Assembly: GCA_002278935.1 (NCBI GenBank)
Contig: NCJL01000009.1
Coordinates: 124,001 to 188,000, forward strand
DNA length: 64,000 nucleotides
Direction of reading: 5' to 3'
DNA from: Gallionellales bacterium 39-52-133
Lineage (GTDB): Bacteria; Pseudomonadota; Gammaproteobacteria; Burkholderiales; Gallionellaceae
The position numbers and the translations under genes were made by a program. The notes beneath the pieces are model-generated. The model had not been told where the DNA came from. It worked only from the letters and a program-made list of their open reading frames with translations, and did no database searches. The first letter of the stretch is position 1. Each line of letters begins with the position of its first letter. Below are positions 42,497 to 52,006 of the stretch, piece by piece.

Positions 42497-44161
42497 TCAC
42501 CTGCTAATCGGTTTATACCGAATCCGCTTGGGCTTGGCACCCTCTTCACCCAGACGCTTGCGTTTATCCGCTTCGTACTCCTGATAGTTGCCGTCGAAGA
42601 AGCTCCACTTCGAGTCGCCTTCTGCCGCGAGGATATGCGTGGCGATACGGTCGAGGAACCAGCGGTCGTGCGAGATGACCATTACGCAACCGGCGAATTC
42701 CAGCAGTGCATCTTCCAGCGCGCGCAATGTTTCCACGTCCAGATCGTTTGAGGGTTCGTCGAGCAATAAGACATTTCCGCCGGAGATAAGGGTTTGCGCC
42801 AGATGCAGACGGCCGCGCTCACCGCCTGAGAGCTGGCCGACGAGCTTGGCCTGGTCACCGCCCTTGAAGTTGAAGCGGCCGATGTAGGCGCGCGCCGGGG
42901 TTTCGTATTTGCCTACGGTGAGAATGTCGTTGCCGCCGGAGATGGCGTCGAACACGGACTTTTCGGCTTGCAGTGAATCGCGCGCCTGGTCGACGTGGGC
43001 GATTTTGACGGTCTGGCCGATTTTCACGGTGCCGCTGTCGGGCTGCTCTTTGCCGGTGATGAGCTTGAACAGGGTGGATTTACCAGCGCCGTTGGGGCCG
43101 ATGATACCGACGATGGCGCCGGGCGGTATTTTGAAGCTGAGGTTGTCGATCAGCAGGCGGTCGCCGTAGGCTTTAGAGACGCCGTCGAATTCGATCACTT
43201 CATTGCCGAGGCGTTCGCCCACGGGGATGAAGATCTCCTGGGTTTCATTGCGCTTCTGGTGCTCTTGCGAATTGAGCTCTTCAAATCTTGCGATACGCGC
43301 TTTGGATTTGGCCTGACGGGCTTTCGGATTTTGGCGTACCCAATCCAGCTCCTGCTTCATCGCCTTGGCGTGGGCGTCGAGTTGCTTCTGTTCCGTTGCA
43401 AGACGCTCGCCCTTCTGCTCCAGCCAGCTGGAATAGTTGCCCTTCCACGGAATGCCGTGGCCGCGGTCGAGCTCCAGGATCCACTCGGCGGCGTTGTCGA
43501 GGAAGTAACGGTCGTGGGTAACGGCCACCACGGTGCCGGGGAAGCGCACCAGGAATTGTTCCAGCCATTCCACAGACTCGGCGTCGAGGTGGTTGGTGGG
43601 TTCGTCCAGCAGCAGCATGTCGGGTTTTTCCAGCAGCAGCTTGCACAGCGCGACACGGCGCTTTTCACCGCCGGAGAGGTTCTTGATTACGGCGTCCCAT
43701 TCAGGCAACCTTAATGCATCAGCCGCGATTTCCATTTGGTGGTCGGAGTCTGAGCCGCTTGTTGCCAGAATGGCTTCGAGGCGCGCCTGCTCGGCGGCGA
43801 GGGCATCGAAGTCGGCATTTTCTTCGGCATAGGCGGCATACACTTCATCCAGCTTTTTCTGCGCCTGCATGACTTCTCCTAATGCAGACTCCACTTCCTG
43901 GCGCACGGTGTTGTCGGGGTTGAGCTCCGGCTCCTGCGCCAGATAGCCAATTTTAATATTGGGCAGGCGCTGCACTTCGCCGTCGAATTCCTTGTCCACG
44001 CCGGCCATGATGCGCAGCACGGTGGATTTACCCGAGCCATTCAAGCCTAGCAGGCCGATTTTGGCGCCGGGAAAGAAGCTGAGGGAGATGTCTTTGATGA
44101 TTTGACGCTTGGGAGGGACGGTTTTGCTCACGCGGAGCATGGACATTACATATTGGGCCAT
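42497..44161 (-). CDS. ettA: Energy-dependent translational throttle protein EttA (ABC-F)
   Basis: 554 residues: two ABC ATPase domains in tandem without membrane helices. First: Walker A GLNGSGKSTVL, signature NLSGGEKRRVALC, Walker B MLLLDEPTNHLD. Second: GPNGAGKSTLF, LSGGERGRLHLAQ, VLLLDEPSNDLD. Between them are the EttA arm and the linker that contacts P-site tRNA. The start MAQYVMSMLRVSKTVPPKRQ is typical. It gates the first peptide bond in response to the ATP/ADP ratio. It is bracketed by remnants of a second ettA copy (41527-41672 and 46395-46500). Confidence 0.97.
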   Translation of the reverse strand: MAQYVMSMLRVSKTVPPKRQIIKDISLSFFPGAKIGLLGLNGSGKSTVLRIMAGVDKEFDGEVQRLPNIKIGYLAQEPELNPDNTVRQEVESALGEVMQAQKKLDEVYAAYAEENADFDALAAEQARLEAILATSGSDSDHQMEIAADALRLPEWDAVIKNLSGGEKRRVALCKLLLEKPDMLLLDEPTNHLDAESVEWLEQFLVRFPGTVVAVTHDRYFLDNAAEWILELDRGHGIPWKGNYSSWLEQKGERLATEQKQLDAHAKAMKQELDWVRQNPKARQAKSKARIARFEELNSQEHQKRNETQEIFIPVGERLGNEVIEFDGVSKAYGDRLLIDNLSFKIPPGAIVGIIGPNGAGKSTLFKLITGKEQPDSGTVKIGQTVKIAHVDQARDSLQAEKSVFDAISGGNDILTVGKYETPARAYIGRFNFKGGDQAKLVGQLSGGERGRLHLAQTLISGGNVLLLDEPSNDLDVETLRALEDALLEFAGCVMVISHDRWFLDRIATHILAAEGDSKWSFFDGNYQEYEADKRKRLGEEGAKPKRIRYKPISR

Positions 44162-44288
44162 GGTGTAAATCTCGGTGCAATTGGAAAGGACGAAGCTTAC
44201 CCCAGCGCGCGGGATTTTGGGAGGGGAATTCGGGTGTTGCCGGGGTGACAGGGATAGTCAGTGATGGCTATCTTTCTGGCTCGCCCGC

Positions 44289-46340
44289 TTAATTCTTGTT
44301 TTTTTCTTCGACTGTATTTTTCGGCGGCAGGAAAAAATCCAGGGGCGCTGCTGCAAAGCGCATCAATAATGCCTTGAGCAGTGCCGGCCCTTGCGTGAAG
44401 CTCACCTGGCGCGAGCGTAGTGCAACAAATAGCGCCAGGGAGAAGCTAACCAGCAGGTTAACCGTGCCTATGCTCAGCACGCCCAATGTAGAAGTTACTG
44501 CCATTTGCCATGTCATCACATTATCCAGACTGAATAATGCAATGGCGAAATTGGCGGCAGCAAAGGTAACGTGGCGGATATCCAGGGGCAGGCCTAGCAT
44601 AAAACCAAGGGTGCCGATGCTGCCGAGTAAAATGCCAAAGTACAAGTTACCCATTAATCCGCCCAGGTTGTTTTCAATGTAAGCCGCCAATTTCTTGAGC
44701 CGGGCTTCGCCCAGCACGCGCTTTAGCCAGCGTAACTGCGCGATACGTGCGGGTATGTGTGCGTAAACCGCCTTGTTATCGTAATAACCGGAAATCAGCC
44801 CCGCCACAAATAAAAATACACCCGCGATAGCCGCATAAAACAGGGCAAGACTGTGCAGGGGGTCGATGTCATGCAGCAAATGCCCGGCTTTTTCCGGCGT
44901 GACGATATGCTGGCCTTGCAAATAGAGATATCCCCATGCAAGCAGGTAGGCCACCGGAAAGGCAATCATGATATTGCCCAATACCGCGACAAACTGGGTG
45001 CGGGTAACCTTTGCGATCAGTTCCACCAGGCTATCCAGATCGATGGTGTGGGCATCGCGGCTGTGCAGCTCGGCGGCAATGCGCGCAGCAGTCATGGCCG
45101 GTTGCTTGGTGGCAACGGTAAAATGCAGCACATGGATCAGCATAAAGCCCAGCGAATAGTTCAGGCTGAACAGGAAGGCTTCCACCAGGGGTGCGGCGCG
45201 CAGGTAGGATGCAAAAATCTTGAACATCGCCATGAAGCCGATGATGAAACCTGCGCCAGCTGCTGCGCGCAGCATTGCGGCGTAATCACTGCGGCTTTCC
45301 GCTATGTAATGCTCGCCCGTGCGGCTGGCATTTTCCGTGACGTTGCGTGCCAGCAGGTTGATGTTATTGGCAAACAGCCCGCGCACCGCGTACTTGCGGT
45401 TGTGCGCTTCGACCAGCTCCAGGCCCAGCGCCAAAGCGGCAGTACTGCGCGGGGTGGGCGCCGTGTTTGTGTGCGCATCGGCTTTCAGCGTAAACGGATG
45501 CCGAGAGTGTGACACATCGAGCAGCGGCAACAGTTTTCGCACCCGGTCTATGCTCTGGCTTAGCCGCACCAGCAAATAGGTGAGAGCTACACTGGTACCC
45601 TGATGCAGTGTGTTTTTGCGAATTTTATTCACAACTGTCTCGCACTGATCGAGCATCACCAGCAAATGTTTGTCGTCGTCCGGCGGCACCGGGCCACCAT
45701 CCAGAAACTGCGCATAACCTTTAAGGTAGCGTATTACCTCAAAATTCTGCATCAAAAAAGGGGATTCAAACGTTTCCAGATCCGGCTGCTTACGTATCAG
45801 CTCGGGTTCCAGGCCCATCGCACTGATGCGGTAAGACAAGGTCTGGATCGCCTCCAGCAGTTGCAGCAGCGTTTTTTGCCGGCATGCTGTGTCCGCATCA
45901 CCTTCGTCAGCGCTATCCAGTACATCGAACAGTGCAAGCCAGTCTGCGGCAGGCACGCCGCTCATCCACAGGTAGTCCGTATTGACCGGCAGTATCCGGT
46001 CCAGGCAGTCGCGCAAACTATTTTCATCCACTGCGGGGGGCAAAATGCGGTAGGCGAGGCGCTGGAAGAGCTCGGAAAAAAAACCGGTGCTGGAGAGGAT
46101 TCCTGTATCGGTATAAAGGTTGGTCTGATGCCGTGCCGAAAAAACGCGTAACAGATAATGGCGCAGGGCAAGCGCATGACTATGCCTGCCTTGCAGCAAC
46201 TGCGTGAGGGTACGCACGCTGGCGGCAGACTCTTCGGACAGATGCGGCTTTGCCGGGCGCAATTTCTGCACGAGCTCCGTCAAAAATTCAATGGAATCGT
46301 TGCCGGGATGGGAGGCGATACGTTCTAGCAGGTTCAGCAT
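44289..46340 (-). CDS. Gcr-family ('site-specific recombinase') membrane protein
   Basis: 683 residues from the ATG at 46340 (the open frame continues to 46436 but runs into the ettA 5' remnant). The N-terminal ~330 residues are helical and soluble (LRPAKPHLSEESAASVRTLT, QLLQGRHSHALALRHYLLRV). The C-terminal half has about six hydrophobic helices (AAAGAGFIIGFMAMFKIFAS, VLGNIMIAFPVAYLLAWGYL, LGVLSIGTVNLLVSFSLALF). It matches the family named 'site-specific recombinase Gcr', but no integrase or serine-recombinase residues are seen, so a recombinase role is doubtful. No Shine-Dalgarno sequence. Confidence 0.82.
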   Translation of the reverse strand: MLNLLERIASHPGNDSIEFLTELVQKLRPAKPHLSEESAASVRTLTQLLQGRHSHALALRHYLLRVFSARHQTNLYTDTGILSSTGFFSELFQRLAYRILPPAVDENSLRDCLDRILPVNTDYLWMSGVPAADWLALFDVLDSADEGDADTACRQKTLLQLLEAIQTLSYRISAMGLEPELIRKQPDLETFESPFLMQNFEVIRYLKGYAQFLDGGPVPPDDDKHLLVMLDQCETVVNKIRKNTLHQGTSVALTYLLVRLSQSIDRVRKLLPLLDVSHSRHPFTLKADAHTNTAPTPRSTAALALGLELVEAHNRKYAVRGLFANNINLLARNVTENASRTGEHYIAESRSDYAAMLRAAAGAGFIIGFMAMFKIFASYLRAAPLVEAFLFSLNYSLGFMLIHVLHFTVATKQPAMTAARIAAELHSRDAHTIDLDSLVELIAKVTRTQFVAVLGNIMIAFPVAYLLAWGYLYLQGQHIVTPEKAGHLLHDIDPLHSLALFYAAIAGVFLFVAGLISGYYDNKAVYAHIPARIAQLRWLKRVLGEARLKKLAAYIENNLGGLMGNLYFGILLGSIGTLGFMLGLPLDIRHVTFAAANFAIALFSLDNVMTWQMAVTSTLGVLSIGTVNLLVSFSLALFVALRSRQVSFTQGPALLKALLMRFAAAPLDFFLPPKNTVEEKNKN

Positions 46341-46394
46341 TCGGAGAGTAAAGCGGCAATTCAGGTCGAGTGCAGTGTACAGCGTGCCGGGAGG

Positions 46395-46500
46395 ATGGAC
46401 ATTACATATTGGGCCATGATGTACTTCTCGGTGCAATGGAAAGGGAGAAGCTTACCCGAGAGCGCGGGGTTTGGGGAGGGGAATTCAGCGGGTGTCAGGG
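46395..46500 (-). pseudogene. ettA: ettA 5'-end and leader remnant
   Basis: 46395-46417 is identical to the first 23 coding bases of ettA (MAQYVMS). The next ~80 bases resemble the ettA leader (44162-44265) with small gaps, roughly 80-85% by eye, including CTCGGTGCAA and GAGGGGAATTC. Homology stops abruptly at 46394, where the Gcr-gene 5' region begins. It may still supply the promoter of that gene. Confidence 0.9.
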
Positions 46501-46527
46501 AGGGCTGTTTATAAAACCATAATAATC

Positions 46528-46566
46528 AAATCCCCTCTCGCCCCGCTTTATTAAAGTGGGGGATTT
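46528..46566. repeat. REP-like C/G-rich inverted repeat, short copy
   Basis: AAATCCCCTCTCGCCCCGCT ... AAAGTGGGGGATTT, a 39-bp miniature of the elements at 28095 and 52052, with the same AAATCCCC/GGGGATTT ends. Confidence 0.75.
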
Positions 46567-46830
46567 AACAAAAGCTGAGTTGCTCCCTGAGGGAAAAAAT
46601 TCCTGACGGCAAAATATTAAACTGCAGCAGGTTTCTGCTTCGGCACTGCGAAAAAAACTTCAAAAAATTCCGGACTTTGATTTCATTCAACAATTGTGTC
46701 GCGCGAAAAATATGGTTTCACCTTGCAGCAAAATAGCCAAAAGATATATTGACAATATTAAATAATCCACAAACCTAATAAATACATGGCATAGACGGGA
46801 ACTTTTTGGCACACACCCAGTGGATTATCG

Positions 46831-46843
46831 TAACATATTGATT
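46831..46843 (-). promoter_or_regulatory. IHF-like site with conserved AT-rich flank
   Basis: Minus strand AATCAATATGTTA, a perfect WATCAANNNNTTR, preceded by TTATTGAATAAA. It lies within the DnaA-box cluster region. Confidence 0.5.
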
Positions 46844-46926
46844 TTATTCAATAAATTAAACTGCGCAAAAAACAGGCATATGGTAAAAACAGTTATCGGA
46901 TAGGGAGTTAGCAGAGGCAAAAAAAG

Positions 46927-46961
46927 TAATCCACAAAGTTATCCACAGATTTTGTGCATAA
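46927..46961. promoter_or_regulatory. Cluster of DnaA-box sequences
   Basis: TTATCCACA (46939-46947, perfect box) and TTATGCACA on the minus strand (46961-46953), five bases apart and inverted, with TAATCCACA (one mismatch) at 46927-46935 and another at 46763-46771. Gene content does not suggest a chromosomal origin; DnaA titration or regulation is possible. Confidence 0.5.
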
Positions 46962-47240
46962 CTTATCAGGCATTTTTCGTTGTAGTGTTAATTGAAAAAA
47001 TGCTTCAAAGCAGTGCATGAATATTACACAGCCCAAGTTGAGATGCTCACCGACAAGCAACGCTTTGATAAATGACAAGAGGCAATTTGTCTAAAAAGTG
47101 GCCGTATTTTTCTGGTATCTGCTTGATGGATGCATAGTGCACTTCCAGACCTGCTTGAATCTCGCAGCGCACCCGGAAAATTTGCCAGCCACTCAGGCAA
47201 GGCCTTCAACGAGGTTAATCAAATGTGCGGTTAAGACCAG

Positions 47241-48869
47241 CTAGCCGCCCGTTTTTTTAACCTGGCAAACCGACAAGGCATCGCTTTTGCCTTTAACCAC
47301 TATTTGAAATACCTCTGCAAACTGGATTTCGTCATGTTTGGCGGCGACAACCGCATCGCGCAGCTCCTTGCTCACCAGAATCGCGCCGGGGTTGCAGTTT
47401 TTCTCGATGCGCGACGCGGTGTTGACCACGTCGCCGATTGCGGTCCAGTCCAGCCTTTCCTCGGTGCCCACATTGCCGATCACCACCTCGCCCCAGTGCA
47501 GGCCTATGCGCAGGCGCAGGGTTTCCTGCCCTGCCCTTGAGCGCAGGCCGTTGATATCGGCAGAGTGGCTTTGCATGTCGAGCGCGGCGTTGATCGCGTC
47601 GGCCGGGTCGCGGAAGATGGCCATCACGCTGTCGCCCATGAATTTGTCGATGGAGCCGTTGTAGCGCTTCACCGAGCTGGAGACGCGGCGCAGGATGGTG
47701 TTGAGGGTGTTGATGATGGACTCGCTGCTGGCATTGCTTTCCACATAGGAGGTAAAGCCGACAATGTCGCAGAACAGCACCGCGACGAAGCATTCCTCGT
47801 TGATAAGCTTGTCCTTGCCCAGCCGCACGGCTTCGCGCGCCTTGGCCTCTACCAGTTGCGGCACATAATTGCGCGTGATGTTGTGGATGCGCGCTTCGCT
47901 CAGAATGCAGCCTTCGCTGAGGCTGCTGCCGCTCCCGGTGAGGGAAACAACTTGCCACAGCGAATGGATCACCGCTTCCTCATCGCGATAGCCGCTGACG
48001 TTAAACAGCACGGAGACATTTTCTGCACTGGGAATGTGCATGCGCGTGCGGTAGTTTTCAAACATGCCGCTATGTCCGGTAAGAGACAGACCCCAGATAA
48101 TATCGTTGGCAAAATTAAACGGAATCGCCGCACTCAAGGTGGCGAGCGCGGCTTCCTCAACCGGCAGCCTGACACTGGCAAGCATGGAAGGCGACGCGGC
48201 GATGACTTCGCCCGCGCTGGAAAAGTGGATGAGGCCGTAACCCAGCTTTTCCTGGATGTGCTGCACGCTGCTTGCGCTGCCGGCCTGGTCAAGCAACACA
48301 CCCTGGTGCGCCTGCCGGTCGGCCAGCTTTTTCAGGGTGTAGAGCTTGCCAGCTGCGCCAAGCTGCGCAGGGCTTTGCTGCCACTGGTAACCCAGCGCTT
48401 CCACCAGCTTGCCGCTGCCGCAACTGCCGATGTCCCACGGCACGGGCACATGCAGTGACACAATGCTGCCGGCCTCGCGCGGGAAGCTGACGTTTACCTG
48501 CCAGCCATTCTGCTGGCAATATTGCACGATATTCTGCGAGCCGTGTTCCGACACTTCGGCGCTATACAGCGCCTCAATACTCTCTTCGTTGCCCTCAATA
48601 CCCAGGCCAAAATCGGCTTCCACCAGTTGCATAAACACATTGCGCTGCATGGCCCGCACCGCACTATCGATGGTGTCGTGCAGGATGAGCATGCTGGGTG
48701 AGGACAAATGTGAGAGCTTCAGCCGCTTAAGCGTGGCATCTAGTTCAGCATGCAGATTCGGCCAGATGCTGTGTTCAAGCGAGGTGACGGAGACAGGCTG
48801 CGGTTCGGTCATAGGGTCGGGTATCAAGATACGGGGATTTTGTAATGGAGAAGAATCTTGCTCAGCCAT
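47241..48869 (-). CDS. Class III adenylate/guanylate cyclase protein
   Basis: 542 residues. The C-terminal ~190 residues form a class III cyclase domain: metal-binding Asp in VLFCDIVGFTSYV and in IDKFMGDSVMAIF, transition-state residues in WTAIGDVVNTASRIEKN. The N-terminal ~340 residues have no recognised domain and no membrane helix. They include a helix (LILHDTIDSAVRAMQRNVFM) and beta-rich segments with VNVSFPREAGSIVSLHVPVP. Likely cAMP-forming, but the specificity residues were not checked. Its start lies 20 bases from an IHF-like site. The HDOD gene lies upstream. Confidence 0.88.
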   Translation of the reverse strand: MAEQDSSPLQNPRILIPDPMTEPQPVSVTSLEHSIWPNLHAELDATLKRLKLSHLSSPSMLILHDTIDSAVRAMQRNVFMQLVEADFGLGIEGNEESIEALYSAEVSEHGSQNIVQYCQQNGWQVNVSFPREAGSIVSLHVPVPWDIGSCGSGKLVEALGYQWQQSPAQLGAAGKLYTLKKLADRQAHQGVLLDQAGSASSVQHIQEKLGYGLIHFSSAGEVIAASPSMLASVRLPVEEAALATLSAAIPFNFANDIIWGLSLTGHSGMFENYRTRMHIPSAENVSVLFNVSGYRDEEAVIHSLWQVVSLTGSGSSLSEGCILSEARIHNITRNYVPQLVEAKAREAVRLGKDKLINEECFVAVLFCDIVGFTSYVESNASSESIINTLNTILRRVSSSVKRYNGSIDKFMGDSVMAIFRDPADAINAALDMQSHSADINGLRSRAGQETLRLRIGLHWGEVVIGNVGTEERLDWTAIGDVVNTASRIEKNCNPGAILVSKELRDAVVAAKHDEIQFAEVFQIVVKGKSDALSVCQVKKTGG

Positions 48870-48888
48870 ACGACAAAATATTCATTAA

Positions 48889-48901
48889 AATCAATTACTT
48901 A
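48889..48901 (+). promoter_or_regulatory. IHF-like site upstream of the cyclase gene
   Basis: AATCAATTACTTA is a perfect WATCAANNNNTTR match, preceded by ATATTCATTAA. It is in the 65-bp gap between the HDOD gene stop and the cyclase start. Confidence 0.5.
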
Positions 48902-48934
48902 CAATAATATCACTGATTTAACACTGCATCCGGA

Positions 48935-49780
48935 TTAGATGCTTGCGCACAGTTTATACGTTTCATTTTCCATCAGGCCCGGAATAAATTGCTCATGCAG
49001 CAAATTTTCGTGCACGGCATCACGCAGGCCGAAACTGCTTAATGCGGATTTTTTAATATCATAATCGTCTATTTCCGGCCCGCCTATACCCGCCGCCTTG
49101 AGCAGAAAGTTTGCCGCTCTCAGGCTGGTCAGCACGATATCCGTATGATGGTCGGCCGGCGGCGTGCTCAGGTCTACGCCCATATAAGCCTTGAAGCGCT
49201 CCGGCAGCTTCCATTCGAGCACGGCCTCCGCGCCCACCTGGCAATGGTCAAAGCCAAAATAATGATGTTCTGCCTGCACGCTGCTGCAATTATTTTCAAA
49301 CGCAAATTTGAACACATCCTGGTACATCTCCGGATTGTGGTTGTACATTAAAACCTTGCCGATATCGTGCATCAGGCCCGCGATAAAGGCTTCGTCATTC
49401 AGTTTGGCATTGCCAAATTCCTCGCAGATATTCTGGCTTGCAATGGCGGTGAGCAGCGAGTGCTGCCAGATATGCAGGCGGAAGAGTTCGTTGCGGGTTT
49501 GCGAAAACAGCGAGCGGCTAAAGGCCAGTAGCGCGAGTGAACGCACCACGCTGTAACCCAGCAGGCTGATGGCAAAAGGAATGGTGGTGACTTTGTTGCC
49601 GCGATTGTAGAACGGGGAATTGACCACCCGCAACACCAGGGAGGCCACGCCCTGATCGGAGCTGATGGCGTCGTCCAGCTCCTGAAAACAATTATTCGCA
49701 TCAATATCAAGGCTGATTATTTTTGAAATAATTCCGGCCTGCACCGGGATATTCTTGAAATTGATGGGTGTTGGAGCCAT
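48935..49780 (-). CDS. HDOD domain protein with intact HD motif
   Basis: 281 residues. HDOD domain (about 10-210): SSDQGVASLVLRVVNSPFYN, RGNKVTTIPFAISLLGYSVV. Unlike the first HDOD protein it keeps GLMHDIGKVLMYNHNP with an HD dyad and later histidines (AEHHYFGFDHCQVGAEA), so phosphohydrolase activity is possible. It is encoded upstream of the adenylate cyclase protein on the same strand (65 bases between). No membrane segment. Confidence 0.9.
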   Translation of the reverse strand: MAPTPINFKNIPVQAGIISKIISLDIDANNCFQELDDAISSDQGVASLVLRVVNSPFYNRGNKVTTIPFAISLLGYSVVRSLALLAFSRSLFSQTRNELFRLHIWQHSLLTAIASQNICEEFGNAKLNDEAFIAGLMHDIGKVLMYNHNPEMYQDVFKFAFENNCSSVQAEHHYFGFDHCQVGAEAVLEWKLPERFKAYMGVDLSTPPADHHTDIVLTSLRAANFLLKAAGIGGPEIDDYDIKKSALSSFGLRDAVHENLLHEQFIPGLMENETYKLCASI

Positions 49781-49821
49781 ATTTTCCAGGGTTGATTAAC
49801 AGGTGGCGCTAATATTAAATA

Positions 49822-50013
49822 TCAGTTGATCGGTTCAAAGCGTCGTACCAGCTTACCATCATGTTCCAGCAACTCATAGAACACATCCCGCGGTCGAACC
49901 CAGGCGCAACCATCGTGAGATTTGTAAATTACCATGACTATCTGGGGATTCGATTCCAGCTTGGCTTCACACACGAAATCGTAAATCCCGCCCTTAAAAT
50001 GTTTGTATTTCAT
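49822..50013 (-). CDS. DUF1653 small protein
   Basis: 63 residues: KYKHFKGGIYDFVCEAKLES, VMVIYKSHDGCAWVRPRDVF and FYELLEHDGKLVRRFEPI match the DUF1653 family (YRHYKGxxYxVL start, VYRPxxMF centre). Function unknown. The only strong ribosome site (AGGAG) is 13 bases from the ATG; an ATGAAATAA two-codon frame sits between them, an unusual leader. It lies between an HDOD gene and the tRNA. Confidence 0.85.
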   Translation of the reverse strand: MKYKHFKGGIYDFVCEAKLESNPQIVMVIYKSHDGCAWVRPRDVFYELLEHDGKLVRRFEPIN

Positions 50014-50145
50014 AATATTATTTCATCTCCTACGCTGCTCTCGTAGCGACAATACATATTTCATTCATACAAATCAGGCAAAATTCAAACTGGATTTGTG
50101 AATAAACATGCAAAACCCGAACAGAGATCATTCAAATTTTTTAAA

Positions 50146-50220
50146 TGGTGCCGGGTGCAAGAATCGAACTTGCGACTAAGCGTTACGAGTGCCTTGTTTT
50201 ACCACTAGAACTAACCCGGC
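50146..50220 (-). tRNA. tRNA-Thr (anticodon CGU)
   Basis: 75 bases including an encoded CCA. The 7-bp acceptor stem GCCGGGT/ACCCGGC is perfect. The T-arm GCAAG-TTCGATT-CTTGC is perfect. The D-loop has GG, and the D-stem has three pairs. Anticodon loop CTCGTAA gives CGU (reads ACG). G1-C71 and C2-G70 fit threonine identity. The anticodon stem AGGCA/CGCTT has one A-C mismatch (31-39) and one G-U pair, which is unusual. The discriminator is A. Confidence 0.85.
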
Positions 50221-50251
50221 ATAAGCACCTGATTCCAGAATGCAAATTTAA

Positions 50252-52006
<1,755 letters not shown>

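Larger units (their letters stand above)
46501..47240. other. 740-bp intergenic region with repeats and DnaA-box cluster
   Basis: Between the Gcr gene and the adenylate cyclase gene. It holds a short REP-like repeat (46528-46566), an IHF-like site (46831-46843) and a DnaA-box cluster (46763-46961), and is AT-rich at 46740-47000. 46749-46754 is a perfect TTGACA, but no good -10 follows. No credible gene was found; the 61-codon open frame at 47024-47209 has low-quality sequence. Confidence 0.6.

Noticed and set aside
42995..43714. 239-codon open frame opposite ettA
   Set aside because: Shadow of ettA, no independent evidence.
46341..46436. 32-codon N-terminal extension of the Gcr-family protein
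   Set aside because: It begins at a TTG inside the ettA leader remnant, and the frame there is derived from non-coding or out-of-frame DNA.
46740..46970. Possible chromosomal origin (oriC) from the DnaA boxes
   Set aside because: No dnaA, dnaN, gidA/mnmG or parAB genes nearby, and no array of many boxes. Reported only as a cluster.
47024..47209. 61-codon minus-strand open frame in the 740-bp gap
   Set aside because: No ribosome site and no family-like sequence.
47565..48458. 297-codon open frame opposite the cyclase gene
   Set aside because: Shadow of the cyclase gene; its His/Ala-rich composition is typical of antisense frames.
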